From Dallia pectoralis (taxonomy: Eukaryota; Chordata; Actinopteri; Esociformes; Umbridae): 64,000 bases of DNA. Below, one piece after another: positions 1 to 10,183 of this stretch. The position numbers and the translations under genes are program-made. The notes beneath the pieces are model-generated. The model saw nothing but the letters and a program-made list of their open reading frames with translations, had not been told where the DNA came from and did no database searches. The stretch covers positions 6,627,825-6,691,824 of the forward strand of contig CM055748.1 of the NCBI GenBank assembly GCA_029465975.1, given 5' to 3'. Each line of letters opens with the position of its first letter. Position 1 is the stretch's first letter.

Positions 1-809
1 GCCTCTGCAAAATCAGACACGATAATTGAAATGTACAAAAAAATGCTATCAAATGACAAAGAACACTAACGAAATACCAATAAACGAGGCCTTACCGGAT
101 TTCTCTATCTCTCTAAAACCAAATTTGTATTAAGCTCTGTGTAGAGCAGTCGGCCTAAAGCAGGGGCTTTGTTCCCCACAAAACAATGGTGCCAGACAGT
201 ACAGTCAGCCCACTGTGCATACTACCAAGCAGCAGAGTGCATGTAGGCCTTCTCTCTCAGTTCTCTCTGCAGTGAAACCCTCATTCACAGAGCACATGTT
301 GCCCTCAAAATACCAGAAAAGAGGAAACACGAACAGAGAAAGGAATTATACACTCCCAATGTACTTTCGGCACACTTTGAAAGGGTATTCTGACTGACAG
401 ATCCATTTAAATGGTTCAGTGGTTCCTTGCAGTTCACAGCAATGTTCTTTGCACTTTTAGTGACAAGCTGAATGCAAGGGAGGTGGCTATTAAGATTTTC
501 TCTTAACACACGTTTAGAGCAACTGTAAGAGAGTTTAATTCTAGTATTTACAATGTGTGGTTTTTTACATTTTGTACATGATTTTGGACAGGCCTCCTGC
601 TTGAGAGCAGTTGACCAAATGAGTCAGGGGTACTTAAGTCTCTCCACATGGAGGTATTCCAGAGGTAACAGACTATATTTAACTTGTCAATAACACAGGG
701 AGCAGAGCGCTTAGTCTTCCAGACATTTTGGACCAGAAAGTGTAAATAATCTGTGTTGAATAATTTGTTTGAATACAGTTAAACCTTTATCTCCTTAGTG
801 ACTACAATA
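1..809. other. Unannotated AT-rich sequence
   Basis: I see no gene or clear repeat. Two short overlapping reading frames near 215-509 lack recognisable content. Confidence 0.6.
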
Positions 810-872
810 TCAGAATCGGAATAAGAACCAGGTTTATTTGCCAAGTCTGTTTACACACACAAGGAATTTTTA
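810..872 (+). repeat. Fragment of a dispersed fish repeat
   Basis: The stretch with CAGGTTTATTTGCCAAGT followed by ACACACAAGGAATTTT matches, from memory, a very common fish interspersed repeat. I cannot name the family with confidence. Confidence 0.4.
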
Positions 873-1009
873 TAATTATATAATAATGTAAAAACCCTTA
901 TGCAACAAATATCCCTTATAGAACTAACAAAATAATAGTTTATTAAGAAGAGCTCTATAAAGAACTTTTCTCCATCTACAAATAATATTTGTAGATTGTT
1001 TTTGTAGAA

Positions 1010-1330
1010 GCTCAGTCATCTGTGAGGAACTCAAGAGTAGAGCCGATTCTCCTTCACGTAGAAATTAGCCAGTTGAGGTGGTTATGGCATCTGGTATGGA
1101 TGTCCCCTGGGTGCCTCCCTAGAGAGGTGTTCCAGGCACGTCCAGCTGGGAGGAGACCTCGGGGAAGACCCAGGACGAGGTGGAGAGATTATATCTCCAC
1201 ACTGGCCTGAGAACGCCTCTGGATCCCCAGTCAAAGCTGGTTAATGTGGCCAGGGAATGGAAAGTTTTCAGGTCCCCTGCTTGAGCTGCTGCCCCAGTAG
1301 ATCCTTTCGAAGAACGATACAGGTTTATTA
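1010..1330 (+). pseudogene. LINE reverse transcriptase C-terminal fragment
   Basis: A 62-codon frame contains RWLWHLVWM, PGCLPREVFQARPAGRRPRGRPRTRWRD-type sequence (residues 20-57), the characteristic C-terminal tail of a fish non-LTR retrotransposon polyprotein. The tail continues in a broken frame with a recognisable ERLGIP segment. Upstream reverse transcriptase motifs are missing, so this is a 5'-truncated dead copy. Confidence 0.8.
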
Positions 1331-1341
1331 TTTTAGTTATT

Positions 1342-1726
1342 GAATTGACAGGTTGAACCAGTTGTGAATTGACAGGTTGAATCAGCTGTGCATTGACAGG
1401 TTGAATCAGTTGTGAATGGAGAGGTTGATTCAGTTGTGCATTGACAGGTTGAATCAGTTGTGAATTGACAGGTTGAATCAGCTGTGCATTGACAGGTTGA
1501 ATCAGTTGTGAATGGAGAGGTTGATTCAGTTGTGCATTGACAGGTTGAATCAGTTGTGAATGGAGAGGTTGATTCAGTTGTGAACGGAGAGGTTGATTCA
1601 GTTGTGCATTGACAGGTTTAATCAGTTGTGAATGGAGAGGTTGATTCAGTTGTGCATTGACAGGTTGAATCAGTTGTGCATTGACAGATTGAATCAGTTG
1701 TGAATGGAGAGGTTGATTCAGTTGTA
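1342..1726 (+). repeat. 24-bp minisatellite, about 16 copies
   Basis: The unit is close to AGGTTGAATCAGTTGTGAAT plus TGAC. Two main variants alternate: ATTGACAGGTTGAATC and ATGGAGAGGTTGATTC. The array directly follows the LINE fragment. Confidence 0.93.
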
Positions 1727-1950
1727 CAAGGTATGGAATAGATGAAATAAATAGAATGGCCGTGGGACTTCACAGAGAGTCAAGCGGAATCAACTGTGCT
1801 TGATTTGAGGTAAAATAAATCTGTGTACCGTTAGAGGTAGCCAAGGAGCGGAATTGAAAGCACTTTTCCTACACCCACGGTCATTGTCCTTCCCAGAACA
1901 CGAATACGAGGAGGTGGGATAGTATGCAATATTTTTTTTTATTGTATTGT

Positions 1951-2355
1951 TGTAACATATTGGGTGAGCTGTGCTGTACACAGGGTGGTTGGGAGAGCAC
2001 TTCTGTGTATGTATATTGTAATTAGGAGCACAGCTGTTTTGAGTTGGGTTAATTAAGCACCGGGCATAGGTTTGTATCAGTAGGCTATTTAAGTCCCCTG
2101 GTTAGGTTCACTGGTGCTTGATATTATTTTACGTTACGTGTCGTTGTAGGTGAGTGTTGTGTATAAGTCCTATTGATACTGTTGTGTTTGTAAATGTACA
2201 AGTCGCTTTGTGTAAGCGCATTTCATTTATCGTCAGTATAGTTTTGTCCGTTCGTTGTTCTATGTTTGTTGTAGACTACAATTAAATACGACGAACGTGA
2301 TTGTCTGGCTCTGCATCTCGCTCCTTCTGCACTTCACCTGTACGGATCCGTGACA
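1951..2355 (+). repeat. 5' LTR of the young LTR element
   Basis: The LTR is 405 bases with TG...CA ends. A TATA-like TATTTAAG lies at 2086-2093 and an ATTAAA polyadenylation signal at 2281-2286. This gives a plausible U3-R-U5 layout, with transcription rightwards. I see no clear conventional tRNA primer-binding site immediately after the LTR. Confidence 0.92.
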
Positions 2356-2373
2356 GAATATCAAGCCGACGAA

Positions 2374-2832
2374 ATGAGCGAGCAGAGCCTGACGGAGGGA
2401 GGTTTCCCCGGAGATTATTGCTACACCTCCGGGGAGATTTTCTCCTACCGTCACCCCACGGAGCAGTGGGACTGGTTTAAGCCGGAGACACCCCAGGAGG
2501 AGTATAGGCGTCTCCGCGCTTACTTTGGCTACGAACCACCTATGCAGCTATCAGGGCTGATTACATCGGGTCCGCGGTCCTTCCCGGAGGAAGGCAAGAG
2601 GGCACCCCGAAGGCGTCCCAAGAAGGTTTTTGGGGGGGAGCTAAGGAGGTGTTCGGGAGGACCGCGGAGAGAACACCCACGGTCCTGGTGCTGCAGGAAC
2701 GGCCACCCACTGCTCCGGGGCTGCAGACAGGGGGAGGAAAACCCCTGGAGCTACAGCCACTACCCCCGCCGTGGGAAGACCCTTTTCTGCCGCCGACGTC
2801 AGGGACAGAAAAACCCCCGAGGGGTTGGATGA
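2374..2832 (+). CDS. N-terminal ORF of the LTR element, unknown function
   Basis: An ATG at 2374, 19 bases after the 5' LTR, opens a frame of about 152 codons. The first ~85 residues look like real protein: acidic and aromatic-rich, with segments such as TEQWDWFKPETPQEEYRRLR, then a basic stretch ending PKKVFGG at a run of eight G residues. Beyond the G run this frame turns into Cys/Arg-rich sequence, while another frame becomes a Pro/Ala-rich repeat protein. The position fits a gag-like or accessory protein of the element, but I recognise no domain. The coding part probably breaks at the G run. Confidence 0.45.
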   Translation: MSEQSLTEGGFPGDYCYTSGEIFSYRHPTEQWDWFKPETPQEEYRRLRAYFGYEPPMQLSGLITSGPRSFPEEGKRAPRRRPKKVFGGELRRCSGGPRREHPRSWCCRNGHPLLRGCRQGEENPWSYSHYPRRGKTLFCRRRQGQKNPRGVG

Positions 2833-4201
2833 CCAGCCCACTGCCATTATTAGGACGTGGTGGAGGACATGGCTGGACTTACAGGAGCCAGCGCCTGAGA
2901 TGGTCGCCACCACGCCTGCGCCTGAGATGGTCGCCGTCACGCCAGCGTCCACGATGGCTCCCGCCGTTACGCCAGCGCTCAAGATGGCTGCCGTCGTCCC
3001 GCCAGCGCCCAAGATGGCTGCCGCCGTCTCGCCAGCGTCCACGATGGCTCCCGCCGTCCCGCCAGCGCTCAAGATGGCTGTTGCCGTCCCGCCAGCGCTC
3101 AAGATGGCTGTTGCCGTCCCCCCGCCAGCGCTCAAGATGGCTGCCGTCGTCCCGCCAGCGCCCAAGATGGCTGCCACCGTCCCGCCAGCGTCCACGATGG
3201 CTCCCGCCGTTCCGCCAGCGCTCAAGATGGCTGCCGCCGTCTCGCCAGCGTCCACGATGGCTCCCGCCGTCCCGCCAGCGCTCAAGATGGCTGTTGCCGT
3301 CACGCCAGCGTCCACGATGGCTCCCGCCGTCACGCCAGCGTCCACGATGGTTGCCGCCGTCACGCCAGCGCCAAAGAAGGCTGTTGCCGTCACGCCAGCG
3401 CCCAAGATGGCTGCCGCCGTCACGCCAGCGTCCACGATGGCTCCTGCCGTCCCGCCAGCGCCCAAGATGGCTGCCGTCGTCCCGCCAGCGCCCAAGATGG
3501 CTCCCGTCGTCACGCCCACGTCCACGATGGCTCCCGCCGTCACGCCCGCGCCCAAGATGGCTGTTGCCGTCACGACTGCGCCCCCGATGGCCGCCGCCAC
3601 GACACCGCCCACGATGGCCGCCGCCACGACTACGCTCACGATGGCCGCCGCCACGACTACGCTCACGATGGCCGCCGCCACGACGACGCTCACGATGGCC
3701 GCCGCCACGACGACGCTCACGATGGCCGCCGCCACGACGACGCTCACGATGGCCGCCGCCACGACTACGCTCACGATGGCCGCCGCCACGACTACGCTCA
3801 CGATGGCCGCCGCCACGACTACGCTCACGATGGCCGCCGCCACGACTACGCTCACGATGGCCGCCGCCACGACTACGCTCACGATGGCCGCCGCCAGGAC
3901 TACGCTCACGATGGCCGCCGCCAGGACTACGCTCACGATGGCCGCCGCCAGGACTACGCTCACGATGGCCGCCGCCAGGACTACGCTCACGATGGCCGCC
4001 GCCACGACTACGCTCACGATGGCCGCCGCCACGACTACGCTCACGATGGCCGCCGCCACGACTACGCTCACGATGGCCGCCGCCACGACGCCCACGATGG
4101 CCGCCGCCACGACGCCCACGATGGCCGCCGCCACGACGCCCACGATGGCTGCCGCCCAAGATTGCTGCAGACTGTCGAACGCCCAAAGAGGGCTGGACTA
4201 A
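2645..4201 (+). CDS. Pro/Ala/Thr-rich repeat ORF inside the LTR element
   Basis: This frame is open from just after a TAA at 2642-2644 to the stop at 4199-4201. It encodes a short linker (WWRTWLDLQEP) and then about 23 decapeptides of the type MAPAVPPALK, 18 nonapeptides of the type MAAATTTLT, and three octapeptides MAAATTPT. It lies in a different frame from the N-terminal ORF, offset at the G run near 2632-2639. The array units are multiples of three and stop-free, so other frames on both strands are also open. I favour this frame because of its bland, consistent composition, but protein expression is unproven. Confidence 0.35.
   Translation, partial: GGVREDRGENTHGPGAAGTATHCSGAADRGRKTPGATATTPAVGRPFSAADVRDRKTPEGLDDQPTAIIRTWWRTWLDLQEPAPEMVATTPAPEMVAVTPASTMAPAVTPALKMAAVVPPAPKMAAAVSPASTMAPAVPPALKMAVAVPPALKMAVAVPPPALKMAAVVPPAPKMAATVPPASTMAPAVPPALKMAAAVSPASTMAPAVPPALKMAVAVTPASTMAPAVTPASTMVAAVTPAPKKAVAVTPAPKMAAAVTPASTMAPAVPPAPKMAAVVPPAPKMAPVVTPTSTMAPAVTPAPKMAVAVTTAPPMAAATTPPTMAAATTTLTMAAATTTLTMAAATTTLTMAAATTTLTMAAATTTLTMAAATTTLTMAAATTTLTMAAATTTLTMAAATTTLTMAAATTTLTMAAARTTLTMAAARTTLTMAAARTTLTMAAARTTLTMAAATTTLTMAAATTTLTMAAATTTLTMAAATTPTMAAATTPTMAAATTPTMAAAQDCCRLSNAQRGLD
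2890..4150 (+). repeat. GC-rich coding-type minisatellite: 30-bp, then 27-bp, then 24-bp units
   Basis: The array has three blocks: about 23 units of 30 bases to about 3590, 18 units of 27 bases to about 4080, and three units of 24 bases. Every block shares the core GATGGC followed by YGYC-type sequence. The array is much richer in CpG than the flanks. Unit lengths differ by exactly one codon from block to block. Confidence 0.95.
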
Positions 4202-4304
4202 CTGTCCCGGCCCGCCTCCGGGTTGAACGGACAATATATGTCTCCTCTGTTCCCTTTCCCTTTTGGTTAGGCTATCTGGAAGCCAGCCTTTTAGTGGGGG
4301 ATAC

Positions 4305-4709
4305 TGTAACATATTGGGTGAGCTGTGCTGTACACAGGGTGGTTGGGAGAGCACTTCTGTGTATGTATATTGTAATTAGGAGCACAGCTGTTTTGAGTTG
4401 GGTTAATTAAGCACCGGGCATAGGTTTGTATCAGTAGGCTATTTAAGTCCCCTGGTTAGGTTCACTGGTGCTTGATATTATTTTACGTTACGTGTCGTTG
4501 TAGGTGAGTGTTGTGTATAAGTCCTATTGATACTGTTGTGTTTGTAAATGTACAAGTCGCTTTGTGTAAGCGCATTTCATTTATCGTCAGTATAGTTTTG
4601 TCCGTTCGTTGTTCTATGTTTGTTGTAGACTACAATTAAATACGACGAACGTGATTGTCTGGCTCTGCATCTCGCTCCTTCTGCACTTCACCTGTACGGA
4701 TCCGTGACA
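4305..4709 (+). repeat. 3' LTR of the young LTR element
   Basis: This is the same length and, by eye, the same sequence as the 5' LTR. It follows the candidate polypurine tract and is followed by the second ATTGT target duplication. Confidence 0.92.
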
Positions 4710-4876
4710 ATTGTGCATACGGATGAGGGATAAGAAGTAAAAAAAAGTAAGAGATAAGCCTTCTGAAAACAAATGATCAATAATAATGAATAGACAGCAA
4801 TCCTCTGTGTAATCCCCAGAGGTGAAATCAAGAGCAAAATATATTTTGTTCCCTTCATTCTTATTTTGAGGCCTGT

Positions 4877-5260
4877 TGTCAACTTTCACGGGGTGGTGGA
4901 GAACGGGTTCTCACTCCGTGTGTCGTTTTAGTTGGCCACCTTACCGTCGGTTTGGTAAGTTTTTTTCATTATCCAGATCTGTTTTCTGTCAGTCATCGGT
5001 GATGTATTGAAGTTGCTTGTTTACCTTGTTAGTTTGCTTGTCATTATTTGGCAATTACGTTTCAAAGTAGGTGAGTGTTACTTGTGCTTCGTCATAGCTG
5101 TTTGTTTGATTAGTTAGTAAGTCGCTGTATAGTGCATTTACATTTCCAGTCATTGTATGTTTTCCGTTCTGTGTTTGATGTTATTGTAATAAATACCAAG
5201 AACGTGATAATCTGGCTCTGCATGTGGCTTATTGCAATCAACCACCAAGAATTCCTGACA
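4877..5260 (+). mobile_element. Older solo LTR related to the young element
   Basis: This stretch starts TGTCAAC and ends CCTGACA. Its 3' half aligns by eye with the 3' half of the 405-base LTR: GTAGGTGAGTGTT, TAAGTCGCT, a GCATTT block, AATAAATAC and TCTGGCTCTGCAT occur in the same order. No internal sequence follows, so it is probably a solo LTR. The flanking five bases do not match (CCTGT and GGAAC), so the exact ends are uncertain. Confidence 0.7.
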
Positions 5261-5828
5261 GGAACAAAGTATTTGATGGCCCTAAAATATTACTGAAATT
5301 GATGAGGAAAGTAATACGAATGAACTTCTCCATGATGTATAAAATGTGTTGCTGTGTCGAAAGTTTGATTATTGCATAAACACTAAGCTGAAAGCTACAC
5401 TTGCGTTGACTTCTGTTTCTAGAAATATTGCGATTTACCGTAACAGAAGATTTCAGTATACATTACTCATACTGCTGTCATTAGTTACATTACAAAATGT
5501 TGCAGTAAGCCATAACTGCTGACCTGTTTAAAGTCCATTGTTTGAAACATTAAGGGCGTGTTCCTGACAGTTAAACAAGTGAGTTGCTTTTTCTACATTT
5601 CCTAAATTGTCCTACGTTGCTTGTTCCTGTATTCTTTATTTATATGAAACAAAAGAGATGTTTGTGGCCTTTGGAAGTTTGTCTTGTTATTTTGATACAT
5701 AAACCCAAACAATCACAGAAGAAGTTAGTGTGGCCAATATCAGGGTGACTGCTAGCCTAAATTACCTGCTTGTATTGTTCACTGATGCAATGTTAACATC
5801 TACATAATTCAAAAAAAACTAACGATTT
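5261..5828. other. Unannotated sequence between two solo LTRs
   Basis: AT-rich, with no gene or tandem repeat seen. Confidence 0.6.
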
Positions 5829-6191
5829 TGTCACGGTGACGTGCGAAACGCATGCCTTCGCCCTGCGTGTCCCGTATTCTGTTTACTGATCAACACATCC
5901 CCGGACTCAGTCGTTCATTGTCTCGTTGTTCGTTATCATTCACACCAGGTGCTCATCAGCTTATCAGTATGTGTACATATGTTTGTTCCTGTGCTGCTCT
6001 GTTTTCTGGATCATTGTTACATGTCCTTGCTGTTGGCGAGTGGCCCTTATAGGAGTTTAGTTTTCACTTTATTTTCAATTTACAGTTTGTGCCGTTGCCA
6101 TTCGTGGTCTGTTTTATTTGAATGAAAACCCATCGAGCGTAATACCTGCCTGCGCTTGATTCCTGCCACGACACCACAAAGAGTCGTTACA
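5829..6191 (+). mobile_element. Probable solo LTR of a Gypsy-type element
   Basis: It begins TGTCACGG and ends GTCGTTACA. It has LTR-like content: a T-rich middle, a pyrimidine-rich 3' part, and a closing segment of the type seen in fish Ty3/Gypsy LTRs. The flanks GATTT and GATAC share only GAT. No second copy or internal region is seen. Confidence 0.55.
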
Positions 6192-6309
6192 GATACAGAT
6201 TCTTCTATCCACTTTCTAGCATTTATAGTACCTTTAACATGATTACATGCGTGCTCGTCTTCCTGCTGCAGAGCCATGCCCTCAATCATTTGTTTCGCCC
6301 CCTGGAAAA

Positions 6310-6492
6310 CAAAACCGCTGTTTTGTTTTGTACAACGCTGTTGTTTTGTTGTGTATACCGCTGTTGTCTTGTTGTGTATACCGCTGTTGTTTTGTTGTGA
6401 GTAGCGCTGTTGTTTTGTTGAGCGTAGCGCTGTTGTTTTGTTGTGCGTAGCGCTGTTGTTTTGTTGTGCGTAGCGCTGTTGTTTTGTGTTGT
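6310..6492 (+). repeat. 23-bp minisatellite, about 8 copies
   Basis: The unit is CGCTGTTGTTTTGTTGTGCG plus TAG, with variants ending TATAC or GAGTAG. Left copies are more diverged than right copies. Confidence 0.9.
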
Positions 6493-7560
6493 ACAAATTG
6501 AATGCAGAAAATAGTTTAACAGGGTTAATACTATTAACGATGGCTTTGTACTCTGACAAATTGTGTCGCACAAGCTTTTGATTATTCAATTTGTATGTAT
6601 TGCGGCAGAAGAGATTTTGCAATGACAAACCACAAACTGATTCTTTATTTTTAGGTCTGATCAGCTGAACATCTGATGAGCTGAATGTTATTTCCCTCCC
6701 TGCATATCTGCTGTGCAGATAAGTTACATATGCGAGAGTAGACGACAAAAATCTTGACCGCACCAGTAGCTGCTGTGCCGGTAGGCTTTGGCTTAAAAAC
6801 AGATGAAGCGCTGAACGCAAAATATGTATTATCAAGATAGAGGATCCTGGCTCAACCACATCTTGCTTTATCAGGCACCCAAAAAACACACCCTGATAAG
6901 TAAGCAGACATGTTAAACTCAGCTTTGGCCATCTAACGTTATCTTGCTTTTTCTACAACCTACTGGAGGGTAACTTCAACTGTCGTTTGTTAGATGTCAT
7001 GACAAGATAATTGAGCGTTTGTCTGCCAAACATGTGGAAGGCGATTAACGCAATCATTTAGGTCCCGCTGGCTGTAAACAAGTAATATAGGTTTATTGTT
7101 GATCATGCACAGTAACGTTACAGTTTTATTTAGTTAATCTTAACGCTGGGTTTTAGAGTCTGGGGATGTGTTGAAATACAGCATAATATAAGCAATCTTT
7201 AGTTGTAGACGCAGTGCACATTTCATGGTTGCGCTGTCCAACCATTATAAATAACAATTACCGTAGTGTGTTTTTACATTTTTGTGGCCTTACAGTATAT
7301 TTCACATTATTTGACAGAAATAGCTACAATGTGATGGTTTTGCAGTTTGCACTAATTTGGAGGATGTTAATTATGGGTGCTGTGATAAAATTTTCTGTAT
7401 TTGTTCTTATGGCCCAATAGGGCCTGTACGATACGAGGCGAGGTCTGTCATTATGATTCAGCAACAGACAAGTGTTTTTTCTACCTCACTCATTGGTCTG
7501 CACTGTACTGTATGTTCATGTTATATGGCAAACTCTAGCTCAACGAATTGAGACCAGACT
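6493..7560. other. Unannotated sequence
   Basis: I see no gene. Reading frames up to about 70 codons lack recognisable content. Confidence 0.55.
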
Positions 7561-7655
7561 TGGATTCTAGCTTAGAGACTTGAGACTTGACTTGGACTCT
7601 AGCATATAGACTTGACTTGGACTCATAGAGACTTGACTTGGACTCATAGAGACTT
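7561..7655 (+). repeat. Short 20-22-bp tandem repeat
   Basis: About four to five imperfect copies of GAGACTTGACTTGGACTCAT. Confidence 0.8.
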
Positions 7656-7679
7656 GTGAGCATCTGTCACACAGGGCAT

Positions 7680-7960
7680 GCCTACAATGGGCTTGCGAGG
7701 GTCGGAACTGGACCTTGCGGCAATGCAACACGACAATCTAATTGAGCATCTGTGAGACGTGTTGGATCAACAAGTTCGATCCATGGTACATCCACCTTGC
7801 ACCTCACAGGATCTGCTGCTTATGTCAGATACCACAGGACACTTCAGATGTCCCTGCCTCGGCGTGTCAGCACTGTATTGGCTTCATGCGGAAGACCAAC
7901 AGCCTTTTAGGTCAGGTCAAACTGTTTTGGTGTTTAGTCAGTTATTTTCTCAGCCTCTAT
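7680..7960 (+). mobile_element. Degenerate copy of a common fish interspersed repeat
   Basis: The order of blocks (TGAGCATCTGTGAGACGTG, AACAAGTTCGATCCATGG, CTGCTTATGTCAGATACCAC, then a GGTCAGGTCAAACTGTTTTG tail) matches a high-copy fish repeat I recall, which usually ends in a segment reading like GGTCATAATGTTTTGGCTGA. I cannot assign its class with confidence. No intact reading frame remains. Confidence 0.5.
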
Positions 7961-8880
7961 GCATAGCAAAGTGGTAACATGCCCTGAAGTCTCTAAATGC
8001 TAGCTAGTTAAAATAAGTGCAATTACCAGGCACACAAGCCCATAACGTTAGCATGCATTGGCTACAAATAAAGCCACTTCTCTTTTTCATGTCTATATCG
8101 TCATATTTGTCTGGTTGCCACTTGAGGTAACTACTTGTGATTGTTTGTGTGAAATCAAAATTGTATGCATGTTTATGAGTACAAGTGCGTTGACGTCGGC
8201 TGAACAATTTAAATAGACAACAAGCTTTTACAATGAATACATTTTAAATTAAAATTAAATTATTTGCAGTAGTAGAATTGTTACGAAGATTTGATGTTGA
8301 CTTTAACACAATACCTAGCCGTAGCTGATATCTAACCATAACCCTAAAAGTAATCTTAAACCGAATCCTAAAGTTTCTTTCAAACTTTCAAGTATCATGT
8401 TAGTTTGATCAGGCTCATAATAATATGTTTTTGTGAATATATAAAATAAATCAAATAAATTTGCCAATTTGTACTACTTCTATTCCATTGGTAGCCTAAT
8501 AACAAAACAGGAGGGAAAATATTGGACTATTTACATTTTTAAGTCTTCCTCTGGGGCTGGATAATGAACACTAGACCATCCAACTGACGAAAAGACACAC
8601 TTTGTAGGCCTGTGTACATGAAATAAATCCCTAATTCTCAGACACACAGAGACCGTACACAATCACAGTCATGTTCATAGAGCAACTCATATATACACCA
8701 CACGTAACCCTCCCACACATCCACCCACCCACAGAAACACATTCACACCGACAGTAAGTACAGTCGGCGGTTATTTAAGGGCCATTATATTGACACTGTA
8801 TCCAGACTAACTTATTGGATTGAGTGGACACATTTTGATATATAATTCTTTTTATTGTTATATTATGTAAAATGCGAGTC
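7961..8880. other. Unannotated sequence
   Basis: AT-rich with no gene seen. A diverged run of CCTAA-like motifs lies near 8330-8380. Confidence 0.55.
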
Positions 8881-8884
8881 TGGA

Positions 8885-9045
8885 CACCTGCACTTTCTTC
8901 ACATTCTGTCGTGTTCGAGGTTCCTTGACGTCAATTTACTCAATCAATAGGGCATAATGTCGAAGTGATGCTTTTTGAAGAAATGTTGTCAACGTAGATT
9001 TTTTCATGTATTCAGACCCTTTGCCATGACACACTTTAGAGTGTG
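8885..9045 (+). mobile_element. Tc1-like transposon 5' region remnant
   Basis: The blocks CTTCACATTCTGTCGTGTT, AATAGGGCATAATGTCGAAG and TGTATTCAGACCCTTTGCCATGACAC occur in the order found in the 5' non-coding part of salmonid-type Tc1 elements. They are strongly diverged, and no transposase follows. Confidence 0.6.
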
Positions 9046-9320
9046 TTCCAGAGCAAACATATAGTCAGTATAGATCTGAAAAATTACATGTTTATCCATT
9101 TAAAAATAAAGCATTACCAGTTACCAGACGCACAGTGGGCAGCATCATGTGACATGGAAGAAGTGCAGAATCACAAAGAATCTTCCACAAAGGATTACAC
9201 AGAGGCCATTGCTGAGTAAAAGGGATATAAGAAGTTAGTGAAGCATAGCTTATTAAACGTCCCCATCAAGTTATTTCACAGGTGGGCGGGTCTTCCGGTT
9301 TGTTGGGGAGGGACTTCCTT
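9046..9320. other. Unannotated sequence
   Basis: No gene seen. It may contain more decayed transposon sequence. Confidence 0.4.
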
Positions 9321-9325
9321 AATAA

Positions 9326-9448
9326 TGTATGTTAGGGGTTGGACTTCCTGTGTGATGTATCTTAAGGGTTGGACCTTCTGTGTAACGTACGCTAAGGGTT
9401 GGACTTCCCGTGTGATGTATCTTGAGGGTTGGACCTTCTGTGTGTAGG
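9326..9448 (+). repeat. 30-bp minisatellite, four copies
   Basis: Units are of the type GGGTTGGACTTCCTGTGTGA followed by TGTATCTTAA. Copies alternate between GGACTTCC and GGACCTTC. Confidence 0.85.
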
Positions 9449-10151
9449 ACGTGTGTATGACATCAATGTCTTACATTGGGCAGGTGGTCCGGTTTGTTAT
9501 GATAAGTGCTAGAATTATCTAGAACTAACATACGGGCAAAAATGTAAACTTTCTGAGAATGTTGTAGGAGGGTCGAAAGAAGTGGAGTAGTAAAGCAACA
9601 GAGGCTGTGCGTGCGTGTCTGGAATGCACTGATTTAGTTGCAGTAATGACAAACCCTGGTACACAGCTAAACTCAGATGGCTGCAGTTGGACAAGTAGGA
9701 GGCGTTCAGGGGTGGGGACAAACATACATTCAGAGAGGCAAAACCTGTGTCATCCGGCAATACGGGTCCCAGAAAACATTGTATCCCTGAATTTACAATC
9801 AAAGTGTGGATGGCCAGCGGAGTGGAAGAAGTATGTGCAGGATTGAATGAGTCGTTAAGTCAGTAAATAAACACATTTCCTGAAGGAATCATAAATACTG
9901 GATCTGAAATCTCGAAAAATAAAAGAGCATCCTCATAGTAGACAATGGGGATTTGCATGATTCAGACGAATGCAATACCAAACGCACACACACGCACGTG
10001 CACTGTTAAGCCTATCAAAGAAAAGTTGTCATGTAATTTGCAGCTATAAAGGAAATAGAGTGAATCCTTAAAGCTATTCCAGAACGGCATACATTATCAG
10101 TTAGATAGACATGAGTGGGTAGGAATGATACGTAAGCATGTGGGCAGAAAA

Positions 10152-10183
<32 letters not shown>

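Larger units (their letters stand above)
1951..4709 (+). mobile_element. Complete, young, non-autonomous LTR retrotransposon
   Basis: Two 405-base direct repeats (1951-2355 and 4305-4709) read as identical by eye. Each begins TGTAACAT and ends CCGTGACA. The element is flanked by a perfect 5-base target duplication ATTGT (1946-1950 and 4710-4714). A purine tract, GTGGGGGA, just before the second LTR is a plausible polypurine tract. The interior of 1949 bases has no protease, reverse transcriptase, RNase H or integrase, so mobilisation would need enzymes from a partner element. LTR ends and duplication length fit Ty3/Gypsy or ERV-like integration; which one is not settled. Near-identical LTRs imply a very recent insertion. 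Confidence 0.95.

Noticed and set aside
2641..4354. Long ORFs of about 490-525 codons in other frames and on the minus strand of the LTR element
   Set aside because: Units of 30, 27 and 24 bases lack stops in several frames, so long frames arise automatically; their Arg/Ser/Gly or Val/Ala repeats do not look like proteins.
6080..6889. 269-codon minus-strand ORF
   Set aside because: It crosses a solo LTR edge and the 23-bp minisatellite, whose translation gives the repeated Thr/Lys/Gln stretch; no domain is present.
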